This document shows, piece after piece, positions 12,192-22,921 of a stretch of 64,000 nucleotides of DNA. The position numbers and the translations under genes are program-made. This stretch comes from Dillenia suffruticosa (Eukaryota > Streptophyta > Magnoliopsida > Dilleniales > Dilleniaceae). The notes below the pieces were generated by a model, which saw nothing but the letters and a program-made list of their open reading frames with translations, did not search any database and was not told the DNA's origin. Numbering within the stretch: position 1 is the stretch's first letter; every line of letters starts with the position of its first letter. The DNA is taken from the NCBI GenBank assembly GCA_033439265.1, contig JAVTVX010000012.1, forward strand, positions 10,529,001-10,593,000. Reading direction: 5' to 3'.

Positions 12192-12198
12192 TATATAT
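12192..12198 (+). promoter_or_regulatory. Candidate TATA box for the EPFL gene
   Basis: TATATAT sits in a CT-rich context about 430 bases before the start codon, followed by pyrimidine-rich leader sequence. This would give a leader of roughly 400 bases carrying short upstream ORFs, one starting ATG at 12263. It is a motif-level call only. Confidence 0.35.
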
Positions 12199-12623
12199 TT
12201 TCTCTCCCTCTGCAGTGTAAACTTGGACAAGTCGATCCCATTTCGCTGTCATTCACAGCTACATGCTAGTAGCCAACCTCAACTTACAAGTCACTTGCAC
12301 TCTATCTCTCCCCACCGATGACGTGGATTCTCCCAATTTGTTAGCACTTTCTGTCTCGTTGTTTTCACCCTTCACTGGCCTTCTGGGCACAATCCTCCAT
12401 ACTCAATTTATTCCTACCTTGCTTCTTTCAACGCTAGGAAAAACACTTCCCAATTGTTTTTCATTAAAAGCCATCACCATCTCCCTCTCTCTCTCTCATT
12501 TCTTTCTGAAGTGTCATTTTTTTTTTCAAGTGCATTGAGTCTGTTCTCTAAATTAACTCCATTGACTTGAATCAGGATTTCTGGGTTTTATTCTCATCAA
12601 CAGATTCAAATGAAATTGCTGCA

Positions 12624-13160
12624 ATGGTCGGTCATTTACATTTACCTTACCCCTTCCTTTTTATAACCACCGTGCTTCTCTTTCTCATCCGTCTTCTCTC
12701 TCCTACATTTTCCCTCAGCCCTCATCACCTCTCAGACTCCACCAGGGTAAACGCTCTCTCTCTCTCTCTCTCTCTCTCTCTAAGCTTTTTAATAAAAGGG
12801 TATTTTAGATGTAGTTTGTAGGATTTCCTTTTGGGTTACTTAAAACATTATTTATTTATTTGGGTATTTGTAATGTAGGGATTGTTATTTGAGGAAAAAA
12901 CCCGGTTGGGTTCAACACCACCGAGTTGTCACAACAAGTGCAACGAGTGTCACCCTTGTTTGGCGGTCCAAGTACCTACACTGCCGGGTCAGAACCGGTT
13001 CCAACCTGGTTCAGACCGGTTCATTCCAAAGAAGTACGAGTCACCACCTTCTCCATCATCATCGTCGTTATCAGATGAGAGTAACATCAATAACAGATTC
13101 TCTAATTACAAGCCTCTTGGCTGGAAATGCAGTTGTGGGAATCGCTTTTATAATCCTTAA
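12624..13160 (+). CDS. EPFL2: EPIDERMAL PATTERNING FACTOR-like secreted peptide (EPFL2-like)
   Basis: Two exons, 12624-12746 and 12879-13160, with a phase-0 GT-AG intron, encode 134 residues. The N-terminus (about 1-30) is a hydrophobic signal peptide; residues 30-50 look like a propeptide. The mature domain starts near 'RLGSTPPSCHNKC' and has six cysteines (58, 62, 65, 68, 125, 127) in the CxxxCxxCxxC ... WKCSCG pattern, ending 'GWKCSCGNRFYNP'. That is the EPF/EPFL signature, and 'GSTPPSC' with 'AVQVPTLP' points to the EPFL1-3 group, most like EPFL2 from memory. The loop between Cys 68 and Cys 125 is Ser/Pro-rich. Family members act outside the cell on ERECTA-family receptor kinases to set organ shape and cell spacing. 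The start is the first ATG in frame before the signal peptide; an ATG at 12610 is out of frame. The family is confident, the exact member less so. Confidence 0.85.
12753..12781. repeat. (CT)n microsatellite in the EPFL intron
   Basis: An uninterrupted CT run begins a few bases after the 5' splice site of the EPFL gene. It is a likely length polymorphism. The open frame read through it is only intron. Confidence 0.8.
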
Positions 13161-14279
13161 ACTTTGAATTTTTTTTTTTCTCCTTTTTGGTGTTCTATTT
13201 GAGTTTGCCGAATTTTTGTGGAGGGAGTGAGATATTTTAGTTAGACAAACGAGGTATTAATTTTTTTTTTTTTTTTTTGGGTTTTTGTTTGGTGGGTAGG
13301 CATTAATTATGATATGTGTAGTTTTGCATTGAATATGTGTTTATAAGGTTTGAGATTTTATTACACTGTACATAAATTCTAACTTGATCCCTGACCCACT
13401 CGGTCTTTATTATGATCAAGGTTTGTTCGAAACTGAACTGTTTCTCTGATTGTTCTGAATTTATTCCTGCTTTGACAAAAGAAAAAATATCACTCTTTTA
13501 TCTTATTTCATTTTATTCATAAATTTTTTTTAATTAAATCAATGTACTTTAGTAAAAGAATAATACTGAATATCTAAAAATTAAAATTCATATTACATTA
13601 ATAATTTTTATATTTTAAATTTTATTTAAATTATGATAAAGGAATGGGAACGTTTGACGGGTTATACATTTGGCATAGAATTTTTGTCAAGAGTCTTCTA
13701 TTTTATATTAATTTTTGGAGCAGTTCTCCCTTGTATGAAAATTTTTGACGGGTTACATGTCAACTTCTGTTATAATGATAATTTTTAATTAAAAATCCAT
13801 TTAATTCTAGTCAAACTTAATTTCTATTTTTCCAATAATGTCTACATTTGTTTAAGTAATTAAAAATTTAGGAGCATAAAATCTTGTTTAATTATAAATT
13901 TTAATCATTAACATTTTGTGAAGATATATGTGTTCCAATTTTAAGAAGCTTCAGTAAGTTAACTAACTAGATAATCTTCTGGCTAGTTATAAAAAATGGA
14001 GAAAACGTTAGTAGGAATTTTTTTTCACGAGATTTCCCTTGATCGAAGCTTCACTTCTTGTGTTTGTTTTTTATTTTTTTATTTTTTATAATTGGTATTA
14101 AAAATTTTATTAATTTGATTCGAATGTTATTTATTTTAATTTATTAATATAATTTTTTTATTTTTAAGTTTTAAATTTAAAATTTAATTAAAATATTAAT
14201 ATCTTTGCTCGATTATGCTCATGTCGTGGTCATAAATCTTCTTGGATCAGTAGGGTTCACCGTCCGATCACACACACAT
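13161..14279. other. EPFL 3' flank and AT-rich intergenic sequence
   Basis: The first 200-300 bases are probably 3' untranslated sequence. The rest is AT-rich with homopolymer T runs (13261-13278). Nothing coding was recognised. Confidence 0.4.

Positions 14280-14325
<46 letters not shown>
14280..14325. repeat. (CT)n microsatellite
   Basis: A near-perfect CT run of more than 40 bases. Serine/leucine-rich and Arg-Glu-rich frames on the two strands here are translations of the repeat and not genes. Confidence 0.85.
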
Positions 14326-14329
<4 letters not shown>

Positions 14330-14919
14330 GCAACAGTGTCACAACCTCTGTGGGACCCGCTTAGAGGACGGACCCCGCTGTGGGTGCTGCCCACGAAAGT
14401 AGAAAGGTTTGCTATTTGCTTCCATTGAGTTGAAAATCGATTTGTGATTTTTGTTTTATAAAATGACGTTTGTCGCAACAATTTCAGCTTTGTTCACATC
14501 TTATATATATTAAAAATCAATTGAGTTAAAAATCGTTTGTCGCGATCTTGTTTATGCTTAGTGTGGTCCTAGACTTAAGTTGTCACGGTTGAATTTTATC
14601 ATGACTATTTCCTATGATAGTTATTACTGTGACATATTAAATAAGTTTAGGCATTTAATCTTTATAAATCAACGTAGCATCATATTGAATACCCTATCTA
14701 AAAATATTATGTATAAAAATTAAATCAGTTATTAAAAAATATTATATATTAAAATAAATTAATAAGTGATTTGATTTTGAAAATATTTGAATTTTTTTGT
14801 TTATATATTTATAATAATAAATTTTCTATATAAATTCAATTTATTATAATATTTTATTAAAACAATAAATTATTAAAATTTTGTATTATTATATTATTTT
14901 TCATGTTTAATATGGTATT
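14326..14919. other. AT-rich sequence upstream of Copia element 2
   Basis: No gene is seen. It should hold the 5' LTR if Copia 2 were complete, but it does not match 20005-20345, so the LTR is missing, replaced or too diverged to see. Confidence 0.3.
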
Positions 14920-15009
14920 AGAGGTTTATTTGCAAAAATGATTGTAATAGCATCTCTAAATTTTTAGGTTTTCTATTCAGTTTATATATCATTAATTAGA
15001 TCATCTAGT

Positions 15010-15106
15010 AGTTATTTTATTTTATTTTTTTTGGTACCATAGTTAAACCACCAATCCAGTATCCTGGATTTCGTCCCGACTAATCTGGATCTTATCAGGC
15101 ATGAAA
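15010..15106 (-). mobile_element. SINE copy A (truncated)
   Basis: T-rich left end, then 'GGTACC..AGTTAAACCACC', 'CAGTATCCTGGATTTCGTCCC' and 'GACTAATCTGGATC'. This is the 3' half of the SINE family seen at 38865, 52914, 53107 and 55215. The tRNA-like half is missing, and Copia 2 sequence continues after it. It is the shortest and least certain copy. Confidence 0.55.
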
Positions 15107-15109
15107 GAA

Positions 15110-16038
15110 AAAAAATTTTACTACACGTGGCATCCTGATTAGTTTTGTAGTTTATGATATCATGCATGAATGTGAACAATTCTTTACTGCTCATGACATA
15201 TGGGTGTATCTTAAAAAAAAGTATGGAGGTACCAATGTAACCCGTCTGAGACAGTTGACTATAAAGTTTGATACGTATAAAATGAAATCTGATCACAATA
15301 TCAAACTACACCTAAGAACTGTCAAACATGATAAGGGAATTGAAGTCAGTAGATCATGTTTTATCTGATGAGCAACAGGTTCAAGTTTTAATCTGATCCC
15401 TTCCAGACCAGTGGGAGCACTTGAAGATCAATCTGACTCACAATGATAGCATTAAGACTTTCGCTGATACTACTCGCTACGTAGAACTCGAAGATGAGTG
15501 GCTTGGTACTGCAAAATCGATTTTTAATGCCTTTGTAGCTGTGTCCAGTTCCCAAAAAGTTTCATACTTTAAATGGAAGGGGAACAAGAACAAGGGTAAG
15601 AGAGGAAAGGAAATTACGGAAGGGTTTAAGAGAAACAGTTTCAACCACAAAAACAAACACAAGCGGTTTTGGAAAAAGAAGGATAAGAGTAAACTGAATT
15701 GCTACAATTGTAAAGCTCTTGGTCATTTCGCTCGAGAATGTCTCGAGCCAAAAACGGTAGCACCCTGTAACGCTTCTCTAAGTGTTATATATGTCTCTAG
15801 CACTATTTTACTTTCTGAATCTTATTCTGTGTGGATTATAGACTCAGGAGCAACAGACCATGTGACGAGAGATCGAGAAACTTTCGTGGACTTTCGTCGA
15901 GTTCCTCCTGGTGCAAGATGGATATACGTAGGAAACAATACAAGGGTAGAAGTCAAAGGGATTGGCACTTGCAAACTGGAGTTACGAAGTAGCCAAACCT
16001 TAATCTTACATGATATTCTCTTTGCACCGGAAATTTGA
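15110..16038 (+). pseudogene. Copia 2 gag-protease
   Basis: Gag begins in broken frame near 15110 and continues in an open frame from 15421. A CCHC zinc knuckle (C-x2-C-x4-H-x4-C) lies at 15700-15741, after a Lys-rich stretch. The aspartic protease motif DSGATDH is at 15841-15861. The frame runs to 16038, where a stop follows 'LFAPEI', a usual point in the link to integrase. These proteins form the virus-like particle and cut the polyprotein. A frameshift near 15365 separates the N-terminal part of gag. Confidence 0.8.
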
Positions 16039-17040
16039 CGAAATTTAGTCTCTGTTATTGTTTTTCTTAGAATAGCTATGACTTGAACTTTACTCGTGAT
16101 AAGGTTTGTATTTATAATGGTGGTGTGTTTTATGGTATTGGATATCTGTTAAATGGATTTCTTACTTTGGATTGTGACAGACAAATGTTTAATTGTTATG
16201 TTGTTCGTTATATTTCGTTAAATGTTTATTCTTCTAATAATGCTAATATAGATGACAAAGTATGACATGCTAGACTTGGTCACATAGGGCAGGACATGAT
16301 GAATCGAATTCTAAAAGCAGGACTATTAGGTTCGCTTACTAAAATTGATTTATCGAATTGTGAATATTGTCTTGTCAGGAAGATGACTCGAAAACCATTT
16401 GAAAAAGCCGTAAGGGCTGAACTTCCATTACAATTGGTTCACTCTGACATTTGTGATCCAATAAATGTGAAGATTAGGCATGGAACGTTATCTTTCATTA
16501 CTTTTATTAATGATTTCATGCGTTTTTATCATATCTATTTGATTACTCACAAGTCTGAAGCACTTGAGTATTTTTGACGTTATATGAATAAAGTGGAGAA
16601 TCAAATGGATAGAACGATTAAAGTCTTGAGGACAAATTGAGGGCGTGAATATTTATCAAATCAGTTCAATGATCTGTGTAATGAAAAGGGAATAATTAGA
16701 CAATTGACTATTCCCCACACGCCTCAACAGAATGGTGTTGCTGAGCGGAGGAATTGGACGTTGTTGGAAATGACGAGATCTATGATGGCGTGCAGTCTAA
16801 CTTGCCAATTTCCTTTTGGGGAAATGCATTGTTAACTGTGACCTATATCTTGAATAGAGTGTCTCCAAAAATAATACCCACAGCACCGTATGAACTTTAC
16901 ACTGATAGAAAACCAAGTCTGACTGGTTTTAGATCTTGAGAATCGGCAGCATATGTTCATGACCCTTCTAATAAATTTGAAAAGTTTGGTCTCTGAGGGA
17001 AGAAATGTATTTTTATTAGATATTCTGATCAGTCAAAAAG
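16039..17040 (+). pseudogene. Copia 2 integrase
   Basis: GAG-pre-integrase ('ARLGHIGQDMM', C-x2-C zinc pair 'CEYC' near 16360) is followed by the core domain. The first catalytic Asp is in 'LVHSDICDPI' (about 16437-16466). 'NGVAERRN', the region of the third catalytic residue, is at about 16731-16755. Stops at 16265, 16577, 16640 and 16939 break it into four frames. It would join the DNA copy to the host chromosome. Confidence 0.75.
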
Positions 17041-18080
17041 TTATGTGTTCATCGGTGAAAGACAAGATGGTACTGTAACCGAAATTGAATCACCAAATGT
17101 GATATTTTTGGAAAATGATTTTCCTAGTAAATGTGATATAACAAAAGGAGAACCTTTATTTGAATTAAATAATTCAAATGATGGTTCCGTGCAGGATGGA
17201 TCGAGGGAACTATGAGAAGTTGAATCCCTAGATGATCCCAATGGGAGGGATTCAAATTCTAGCGATTTAACTGAATCATCAATTTGGAAAAGTACTAAGA
17301 AAGGTGTGTCCAAACGTCATTACGAAATTGAAGGGCACGCTTTTATCATTTCTCCACAGGATGAGGATGAGCCAAAAAATATGAACGAGGATTTGACTTG
17401 TCCTACCAAGGATGAGTGGGTAAAAGCAATGGAGGAAGAAATAGAGTCGATGGATTCCAACCATATTTGGAAACTGGTTGATCTTCTATCTGGGTGCAAA
17501 CCTATTGAGAACAAATGGGTTCTCAAGGTTAAACGTAATGCTGATGGAACAATTGAGAGGTACAAAACTCGGTTGGTAGCAAAAGGTTATACCCAACAAG
17601 ATGGTATTGATTACGAAGAAACTTTTTCACCAGTAGTGAGATTTGTCTCTATTCGCCTATTGTTGGCTATAGTAGTCAATTTAGATTTACAATTATATCA
17701 GATCGATGTGAATACTGCGTTTCTCAACAGAGAACTTAAAAAAGAAATTTACATGAAACAGCCAGTAGGTTTCATAGTTAAAGGTTAAGAAAACAAAGTT
17801 TATAAATTGAATAGATTAATTTATGGTTTCAAACAGTTTTCAAGACAATGGTATTTGAGATTTTACAAAACTGTAATCTTTTACGACTTCGTAATGATAG
17901 ACGAAAACCATTGTGTTTACGTGAAAAAGTCCAATGATAAGTTTGTAATTCTGAATCTGTATATTGATGACATATTGTTAGTCGGAAATGATATGGAGTA
18001 TGTCCTGAATATCAAGAGTTAGTTATCATCAAATTTTGAAATGAAGGACATGGGTGAAACAGAGTACATATTGGGTGTTA
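17041..18080 (+). pseudogene. Copia 2 reverse transcriptase
   Basis: The open frame 17306-17788 carries the RT start 'NKWVLKVKRNADG', then 'RLVAKGYTQQDGIDYEETF' and 'QIDVNTAFLNREL', including the first catalytic Asp. After a stop at 17786-17788, the next frame contains 'YIDDILLVG' (17960-17986), the YxDD catalytic motif. A stop at 18020 interrupts the connection. All core motifs are visible although the frame is broken. Confidence 0.85.
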
Positions 18081-18934
18081 AGATTTACAGAGATCGTTCC
18101 AAGAGATTGTTAGCCTTATTTCAAGAATTTTACATTAAAAAGATTTTGGAACGATTTAGGATGGATAGCTGTAAACCCATTGATATTCCTGTGACTAAAT
18201 GTGAAGGTTTAAGTTTAGCAATATGCCCAAAGTCTGCTAAAGAAAAACATGAGATTTCAAAAGTTCCGTATTCCAGCGCTGTTGAGAGTCTGATGTACGC
18301 TATGATGTGTACTCGCCTCGACATTTGCTATGCTGTGGGTTTGGTCAGTAGGTATCGATTCAATCCAGATAAAGGTCACTGGACAACTGTGAAAAGAATT
18401 TTAAGATACCTGAAATGAACTACGAATTATTCCCTTTGTTATTAAGAAAATGACTTATTATTGAGCGGATACATAGATGCTGATTGAGGTAGTGACTTAG
18501 ATGAACGTAAGTCCACCTCAGGTTATATTTTCTTGCTAAATAAAGGCGTCATCTCTTAGAGAAGTAAGAAACAAACATGTATATCACTGTCCACGATGGA
18601 AGCAGAGTTTGTAGGTTGTGTTTCAGCAGTTCAGAAGTGTGTTTGGTTAAAACGGTTTTTACAACATCTGGGGATCGTAAGCGATAAAGTGGGAGTTGTG
18701 ACAATTTATAGTAATAGTCAATCAACTATCACTTACACGAAAGATCCCAAATATCATGAGAAAACCAAACATATTGATACGAAATTCAACTTTATTCGAG
18801 ACATTATTGAAAAGAGAGATGTGACATTGAAGTATTTATCTACGCATTTAATGGTGGCTGATCCATTCACGAAACCGATATCTAGAGATGTATTTCTGAA
18901 ACATGTAAAATATCTAGGATTGCATAGAGTGTAA
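18081..18934 (+). pseudogene. Copia 2 RT connection and RNase H
   Basis: The frame to 18418 covers 'SAVESLMYAMMCTRLDICYA' and 'GHWTTVKRILRYLK'. After stops near 18418 and 18486, RNase H continues with 'STMEAEFVG' (18591-18615), 'SNSQSTI' and 'KHIDTKFNFIRD'. The protein ends at 18934 after 'VKYLGLHRV'. The domain is nearly complete, but the frame is split. Confidence 0.8.
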
Positions 18935-20004
18935 TTGCATGTATATGCAATGAACGTGATATAATACTCATTATTATATGACATTTGAATTTGTTTGCAT
19001 TTGCGAGTTCTTATGTCTTGATTAAAAAGTATGTCGGATAAGTTTGGAAGATTGGCTCTCTCATACGAGCAATCGCCTCTAATATCTGTGTGATATGTAG
19101 AGATGAGACTATGTTAATTTTAGATAATTAATATAAATTAGCCACCTTAGTACAGAACTAAGATAAGATTATTCTTGATATTTATTTATTTGATAATCGA
19201 AATGGATTTCTCACAATCCATTACACTTGTCTAGAAGGCAGGTGTGGTTCTCTTTTGGAAAAGTGATTTTTTAGAGGATTTATAAGAAGAGAGAATCAAG
19301 TTAGTATCGTGATATACTTGAATTAAAACCTGTACGATGCATTATAATTTTGAAATAGACATACGATTCTAAATAAATAGAAAATGTATCGTAGCACGTG
19401 TTCATACCACGAGTGCTTTCAGTGACCCTATGGGTAATGAGTTAATGAATCCCTCTATCTCATTATGTGAGATCCAGAGGTTTGTAATTAACCTCATTTA
19501 ATACCCTTAAGACTTTCGCCTGTTTCTTGAAATTTTATTTTAGTATTGCTACTTTAGTATGTAACCAATAGATCATGATTGATTCGGTTTTACGGTGCAT
19601 GACTAGGAAAGCAGTTAAAATGAAGTGGAAAGATAGTAGTCCGAAAAGAAAACTGTCTTAAAGTTTGTACGTAATTTTTGTATTCACAGACTGGTCAGTT
19701 ATATTTTTAACTTGATATTCTGAAACATAATTGTGAATACATAATTGAAATGAGTCAAATATGCTCTTATTCATTAATAGAGAGATAAGAGCTACGGTGA
19801 CTCTGTATATAGTAAAAAAGGTTTAGGGTATAGCGAAACTTGATATTCTTATTATATTAGATCTTGAGCTGCTATATATCTTTAACCGGTGTATAACTAT
19901 GAGCTCTCGATATACTCGCTGGTCACACAATCCATTTGTATGTATGAAATCGATGGTATATGGAAGTAATTGAGCAAATGTAGGTCTAACCCTCATGTGC
20001 GAGT
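18935..20004. other. Copia 2 3' non-coding sequence
   Basis: About 1 kb follows the RNase H stop before LTR-like sequence. No ORF or known domain is present. A purine-rich GAGTAGGAGA just before 20005 could be the polypurine tract. Confidence 0.35.
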
Positions 20005-20345
20005 AGGAGATGTAAGTTATGGGTACTAGGTCGAGTCGCCCATGTAGGTTTGATCCAAACTCACTCGCTTACATGTTTTGAATTTTAAAAGGAGGGAATG
20101 GAAGGAGTGGTTTTTTAAGAGAAAAATCAACTCCAACTCTCTTAACCATCCTTCATGCACATTGAAGGTTGAGAGAAAATTCACAAAAGATGAAGAGATA
20201 TCTACATCATATATATTGACTCTTGGATTGTGAACAAGAAGAAAATTGATCCATTGGTGATATTTTTTGGACTCATATATCGAAAATGTTAGTGATCCGA
20301 TTCTAAATTTTGGGATATTAAATATTTATTTCGTTATAATTGTAT
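20005..20345 (+). repeat. LTR-like sequence of Copia 2
   Basis: From TGTAAGTTATGGG onward this shows the same order of blocks as the Copia 1 LTR: 'CCCATGTAGGTTTG', 'ACATGTTTTGAATTTTAAAAGGAGGG', 'AGTGGTTTTTTAAGAGAAAAATCAAC' and 'TGATCCGATTCT'. It ends near a primer-site-like TTGTATCAGAAAA, which is odd for a 3' LTR. No second copy was found in the window, so this is a family resemblance and not a proven pair. Confidence 0.45.
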
Positions 20346-22207
20346 CAGAAAATTCTTTCGCTCTCTATCCTGACCTGAGTAATGTAAGGTGGGATACCAT
20401 AATTTGTATTACGTAACATTTAATTTTATTTGCTGCATGGGCTGTCAAACTCATTGTTTTCATTGATGCAGATTGGATGATTTAGAGTTGTTACTCAAAA
20501 ATATTTTGGCTGAGTTAGGATTTGGTCCTGTGGCATAGCTTGTACAAAACCTGCTCCTTTTAAAATGAGGATTAGTCAGAGAAGGTATTATCACTCTGCT
20601 TTGCCTTGTCATATACTATCAATGTTTATACACATGGAAAAAAAAACATGATACATCTGTAGTTTTTGAAATATAAAAATGTATCTTGGGAACTGTGGTT
20701 TTTCTTACGGTCTTATCGTAACCGTACCATCTTGACCGTGATTCAATCATAGTTTAAAGAAAAAACGGATCACTTTAAATAAAATATTATCTAAATAATT
20801 GAATTACGAGCCAATATAATTTAACTGTAGTTTTTTAATACTATGATATTATAACGAATCGGATGATTTTTGCATTTAATTATTAATATAAAAAAATCTA
20901 TTAAAATTTAATTCATTAAACTTTATATAGAAGGGTATTTAAGACTTCTATAATAACATATTAAAAAAAATTCTAAAAATTTAAATCCCTAAAAATTTTC
21001 TTAATTCTATCGATTTCTCCTCTCTTTCCCTATCTCTTCCTTGTGTAATCTCAATTTTTCAAATTGATTTATTAATCGAATTTATTGTTTAATATGAATT
21101 TTAAGAATGATTGTTGATTTTATATTTATTAAATTTAATTCTTAAATTTTTGTATGAAAATATGAAATTAATATGTATATTTATTTAAAAAAATAAATTT
21201 ATATATTTTTTAATTATTATTAAAAAAAAATTGTTCAACCACATTGACCTATGATTGAGTCATTTGAACCATAATTTTGAAATTCACATGTCGATATACA
21301 GTACGGCCATGATAACATTGTTTTCTTATACATTTTACTGCAAGAGGTCATGTTGTGGATCACCAAATTCTCTGTTAATGATTTAGGAAAAAACATGGAA
21401 GGAAATAAATAGAAGATTATAAGTTTTAAGGAGCAATTGTTGCAAAATGTTTCCCACCTAGGATTCTATTGAGCCCTATGAAAACTTTGTGTGATAATAT
21501 TTCGCATTGGTCTGCCCAGACATTAGAGCTGGATACATTGTAACTTGGCAGTTATTAGTAAAGTCCTTCTGTGATCTTAAAATATGCTTGTTTTGCTTTA
21601 CTTGGAGCACTTGTTCATGAATTGAGCTTTATCTATTGCCTTGATTCTTCTGCCTCAAAAGTCGAAACAATGTTCTGCCTGAACCATCTAAATAAATTAG
21701 TGCCAGGTCTTCTTTGGCTTTGCTGTGCCAAGACAAGCATCATTACGCCATCTTGATAAAACAGTACATATAGATCTATAGATTCTTCTAATCCACCTCT
21801 GTGACTGGCAGCATATAAACAATTTGCTTGGGCGATGGAAAAAAGCATAATACATTCTTTGTGCAGCTATACTGAATCAAAATTAATTTTAATCCACAAA
21901 TTTGTATTGATTGTACATTGTGAGTTTGGGGACTGCATTGCATGATACACTGCTTAACTTTGTTTAAGTTATATATATAAGCCCCATGTATAGTAATCCA
22001 TGTAACTGTGGATTGTCCATTAGATATAGAAAGCAGAGGATTGAGTTGCCAATGATGATCATGGTGGAGAACAGGTGCGCCGGATCTACAACATGGAGGC
22101 CCTATGGTAGCTGAATTGTTGTTATTGTTGTTTATGGGGAAATAGGAGTATATGGTATATGAATTTTTGCGGTGTTTGCACAAATGTGAAGTTAAATATA
22201 TATACAC
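20346..22207. other. Intergenic sequence between Copia 2 and the MULE
   Basis: No gene could be supported. Frames at 21571-21848 and 21788-22207 on both strands lack known motifs and overlap each other. The stretch is AT-rich with scattered T and A runs. Confidence 0.35.
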
Positions 22208-22335
22208 ATGTATAGAATTAACCTTATTTAAAAAAAAATTAAAACAACCCAGTGTGAGAAATAATTCTAAATTTAATCGTCGAGTTTTGAAAACTCAATA
22301 TATTTTAAAAAATGGATGAACGGTGTACTTGACAA
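22208..22335 (+). repeat. MULE left terminal inverted repeat
   Basis: Roughly 125 bases that match the reverse complement of 32862-32994, including an A-run, TTAAAACAACCCAGTGTGAG and TTTTAAAAAATGGATGAAC. The divergence indicates age. Confidence 0.8.
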
Positions 22336-22921
22336 ACTCGTGGCTCTGTTCAAATCATGAGCCCCTTCTTCTTTCCCCATTTTCTTCTCTTCTCACCTCC
22401 TCACCTACAATGGAACCCTAGCTCTAAATCTCTGCTAGTGCAATCCGACCACCATCTGCACATTCCGACGGATGCTGCAACCTCCTGCAACCTTCATTCC
22501 AAAACTGCGACATCAAGAAGGCTCTGAAGGTATATTGTGATCCTTGGTTCTCTTTGCTCCTTCAAAGTTAAAATGCTTAATTTGATATTTAATTTGATGG
22601 TGAATGATGTTGTTAAGTGATGTATGTTATGTTCATTGTATATTTGTTGAATATTTGTTGAATTGTTATAATTTTAAATTTAGGGTTTAAGATTTATTGA
22701 ATATCATTTATAAATTTACGATTTAGGGTATGTTCACTAATTAATGAATTGTTGGTTTTGTTGACTGGTTAATTAATATAAATTTAGTATATTTGATGAA
22801 TTTCTATTGAATTGTTATAAATTTATATTTAGGATTCAAATTGCAAAAGTTTGGTAATTTATATAAATTTATGACAAGTTGAATTAGATGTTAATAAGTT
22901 TATTTTTTATATTTAGAAGAA

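Larger units (their letters stand above)
14920..20345 (+). mobile_element. Ty1/Copia retrotransposon 2, decayed but nearly full pol
   Basis: The domain order gag, protease, integrase, RT, RNase H is the Copia order. Protein similarity to Copia 1 runs throughout, so both belong to one family. TGGTATTAGAGG at 14929 resembles the tRNA-Met primer site, but no 5' LTR is recognisable before it. LTR-like sequence is found only at the right (20005-20345). Roughly a dozen in-frame stops and shifts split pol, so it cannot move by itself. A truncated SINE lies in the leader. The left boundary is the primer-site position and is approximate. Confidence 0.75.

Noticed and set aside
12889..13167. Second frame across the EPFL exon 2
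   Set aside because: Shadow of the real frame; it breaks the cysteine pattern and has no signal peptide.
14205..14481. Overlapping ORFs with Ser-Leu or Arg-Glu runs
   Set aside because: Produced by the (CT)n microsatellite at 14280-14325; no motif or splice support.
20330..20350. Primer-site-like TTGTATCAGAAAA as the start of another Copia element
   Set aside because: No gag or pol follows it in the next 2 kb, and one weak match is not enough.
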